NCBI GenBank assembly: GCA_002794735.1
Contig: NBAZ01000007.1
Coordinates: 1,116,001 to 1,180,000 of the forward strand
Reading direction: 5' to 3'
DNA length: 64,000 nt
Source: Pyrrhoderma lamaoense
Taxonomy: Eukaryota; Basidiomycota; Agaricomycetes; Hymenochaetales; Hymenochaetaceae
Each line of letters opens with the position of its first letter. Position 1 is the stretch's first letter. The notes under the pieces were generated by a model. That model worked only from the letters and a program-made list of their open reading frames with translations. It was not told where the DNA came from and searched no databases. The position numbers and the translations under genes are program-made. Below, piece after piece: positions 62,905 through 64,000 of this stretch.

Positions 62905-64000
62905 ATCCATCTGTCTATTTTAATCAGACTGACTTTTCAGTTAGTATGTGAGCTTATTCTTATTTGAATAGATTGGATCGGATGCCGTAAAGGGAAACGA
63001 AATTGGGAGAGATAGGTAGGAAAAAGAGCAAAGAAGTGTCCTGATTAAGAAAGAGAGCATATATGGATGTCTCCTGATTAGGGAAGATGTATTTTCGTAG
63101 ACGCTTGAAGAAATAGAAAAAAAAAGAAAGGAGAGCGAGGGAAGTTGATAGATTAGTGGCGAACTTAAAAAGGGGGGAGTGAGAGAAGGGGATTGGGAGA
63201 GCTTGTGGCACATTCCGTTTGAGGGGAGAGAGTGAAAAGAGAAGAAGAGACAAGGAGAACATTGATTTTGGTATTGAAGGGTATGGAAGGAGGAAGAAGG
63301 CTGCAACTAGATCAATTAATGAATTGTAAGAGAACTGGGAGCGGATTGTGACACGAGGAGAAAGCGGGAGAGAAGTGGCGGGAAGTGGCGGATTTCGGGG
63401 TAGGGCAATATTGAATATAGATGTAATAATGATATTAGGGAGAGATGAATGAATGTCGTTCAATATATGTTTCTGATTCTTTAGAGAAGAGACATGGATG
63501 GTATAGCACAGAAAACCGAGATGGAACATAGAGATACTATTCGCAACGGGTGGCGAGGTAGTGCCGGCAGAGCGCGCGGCCGCGTCGTTGGGGAGCATGG
63601 AACGTGTCTAAAAGTGTATGCTGGGAGTGGGGGTGGGCGGGCTGAGAGCGACTAATTCGGGATAAGGCAGTGAGAGATGCCGCATGGAATAGTGGTGGAC
63701 GAGCTGGATGTGGGAAAGACAAAGTGACTAGGTTGAGGCAGATTGACGGGAGGGAGACTACGGGCATGACATGTACAGCAAAAAAGAAATCAAAATGTAA
63801 AAAGAAAAAAGAAAAAAAAAGAGATGAGTAGGAAACCTGGGACGGTTGTCATGATCTGTGATGATTATTGATTACTGATGATTACAAGGAAAAGAAGAAA
63901 TGTATAGTGATCATGATCTGTAACGAATTCTATCTATATCGATGATGACGGAGATGGGTACTCGTCGGCGTCCGATGGGCGATATGTACTCTTCACATCA

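Larger units (their letters stand above)
55801..64000. other. 8.2-kb gene-poor right end
   Basis: No frame here shows splice-joined or family-like coding sequence. The content is AT-rich spacer with microsatellites, homopolymer runs of 9-17 bases (for example C near 61081, G near 61456, A near 61908, C near 62406), purine/pyrimidine strand asymmetry (62.9-63.8 kb is purine-rich on the plus strand) and a short 11-bp periodic array at 61171. It may be the upstream region of a gene beyond the right edge. The minus-strand Ser/Pro-rich frames at 62.9-63.8 kb are composition artefacts. Confidence 0.45.

Overview
The window is nuclear DNA of a filamentous basidiomycete, most likely an agaricomycete. 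The evidence is the very high density of short GT-AG introns (mostly 50-65 bp), the intron-rich 18-exon laccase, fungal-type HSF, ATG15, EXO70 and TSC1 genes, and a fairly low GC content. I find 25 recognisable protein-coding genes on both strands, plus one doubtful small gene. I see no rRNA, tRNA, CRISPR array or transposon. Exon borders were derived by hand from splice sites, reading phase and known family motifs.

Layout. 1-20.2 kb is gene-dense: heat shock factor (left end off the window), dephospho-CoA kinase, an ARMC8/VID28-like armadillo protein, a laccase, GPI10, guanine deaminase, the autophagy lipase ATG15, an orphan four-helix membrane protein, an F-box protein and phosphopantetheine adenylyltransferase. 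20.2-29.6 kb is a gene desert holding one orphan gene (25150-26087). 29.6-55.4 kb is dense again: mRNA guanylyltransferase, SKP1, mitochondrial bL27, the DEAD-box helicase SPB4, a DUF3074 protein, proteasome ATPase RPT3, a glutamine-synthetase-like enzyme, pyrroline-5-carboxylate reductase, ALG13, TRM9, NAC alpha (EGD2), EXO70, TSC1 and HSP90. 55.4-64 kb is gene-poor and rich in simple repeats. The last coding exon I can support begins at 55350.

Themes. The set is mostly housekeeping: two late CoA biosynthesis enzymes, GPI and N-glycan assembly, SCF parts (SKP1 and an F-box protein), proteasome and chaperones, exocytosis and TORC1 control. HSF and a strong HSF target sit in one window: HSP90 carries a perfect three-unit heat-shock element and a step-type element upstream. 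Divergent pairs share promoters of 150-460 bp. The promoter beside the proline gene holds a Gcn4-type site, and the one beside RPT3 holds a tandem ACGCGT palindrome.

The most unusual signal is a near-perfect inverted repeat with 33/34-base arms around the HSF start codon (1094-1208). If transcribed, it would put the AUG in the loop of a hairpin of about 31 bp. Second, about half the genes carry a single-base frame slip, nearly all at short homopolymers. One lies in HSP90 and others in SKP1 and RPT3. I read these as consensus-sequence errors, not pseudogenes, and annotated each gene across its slip.
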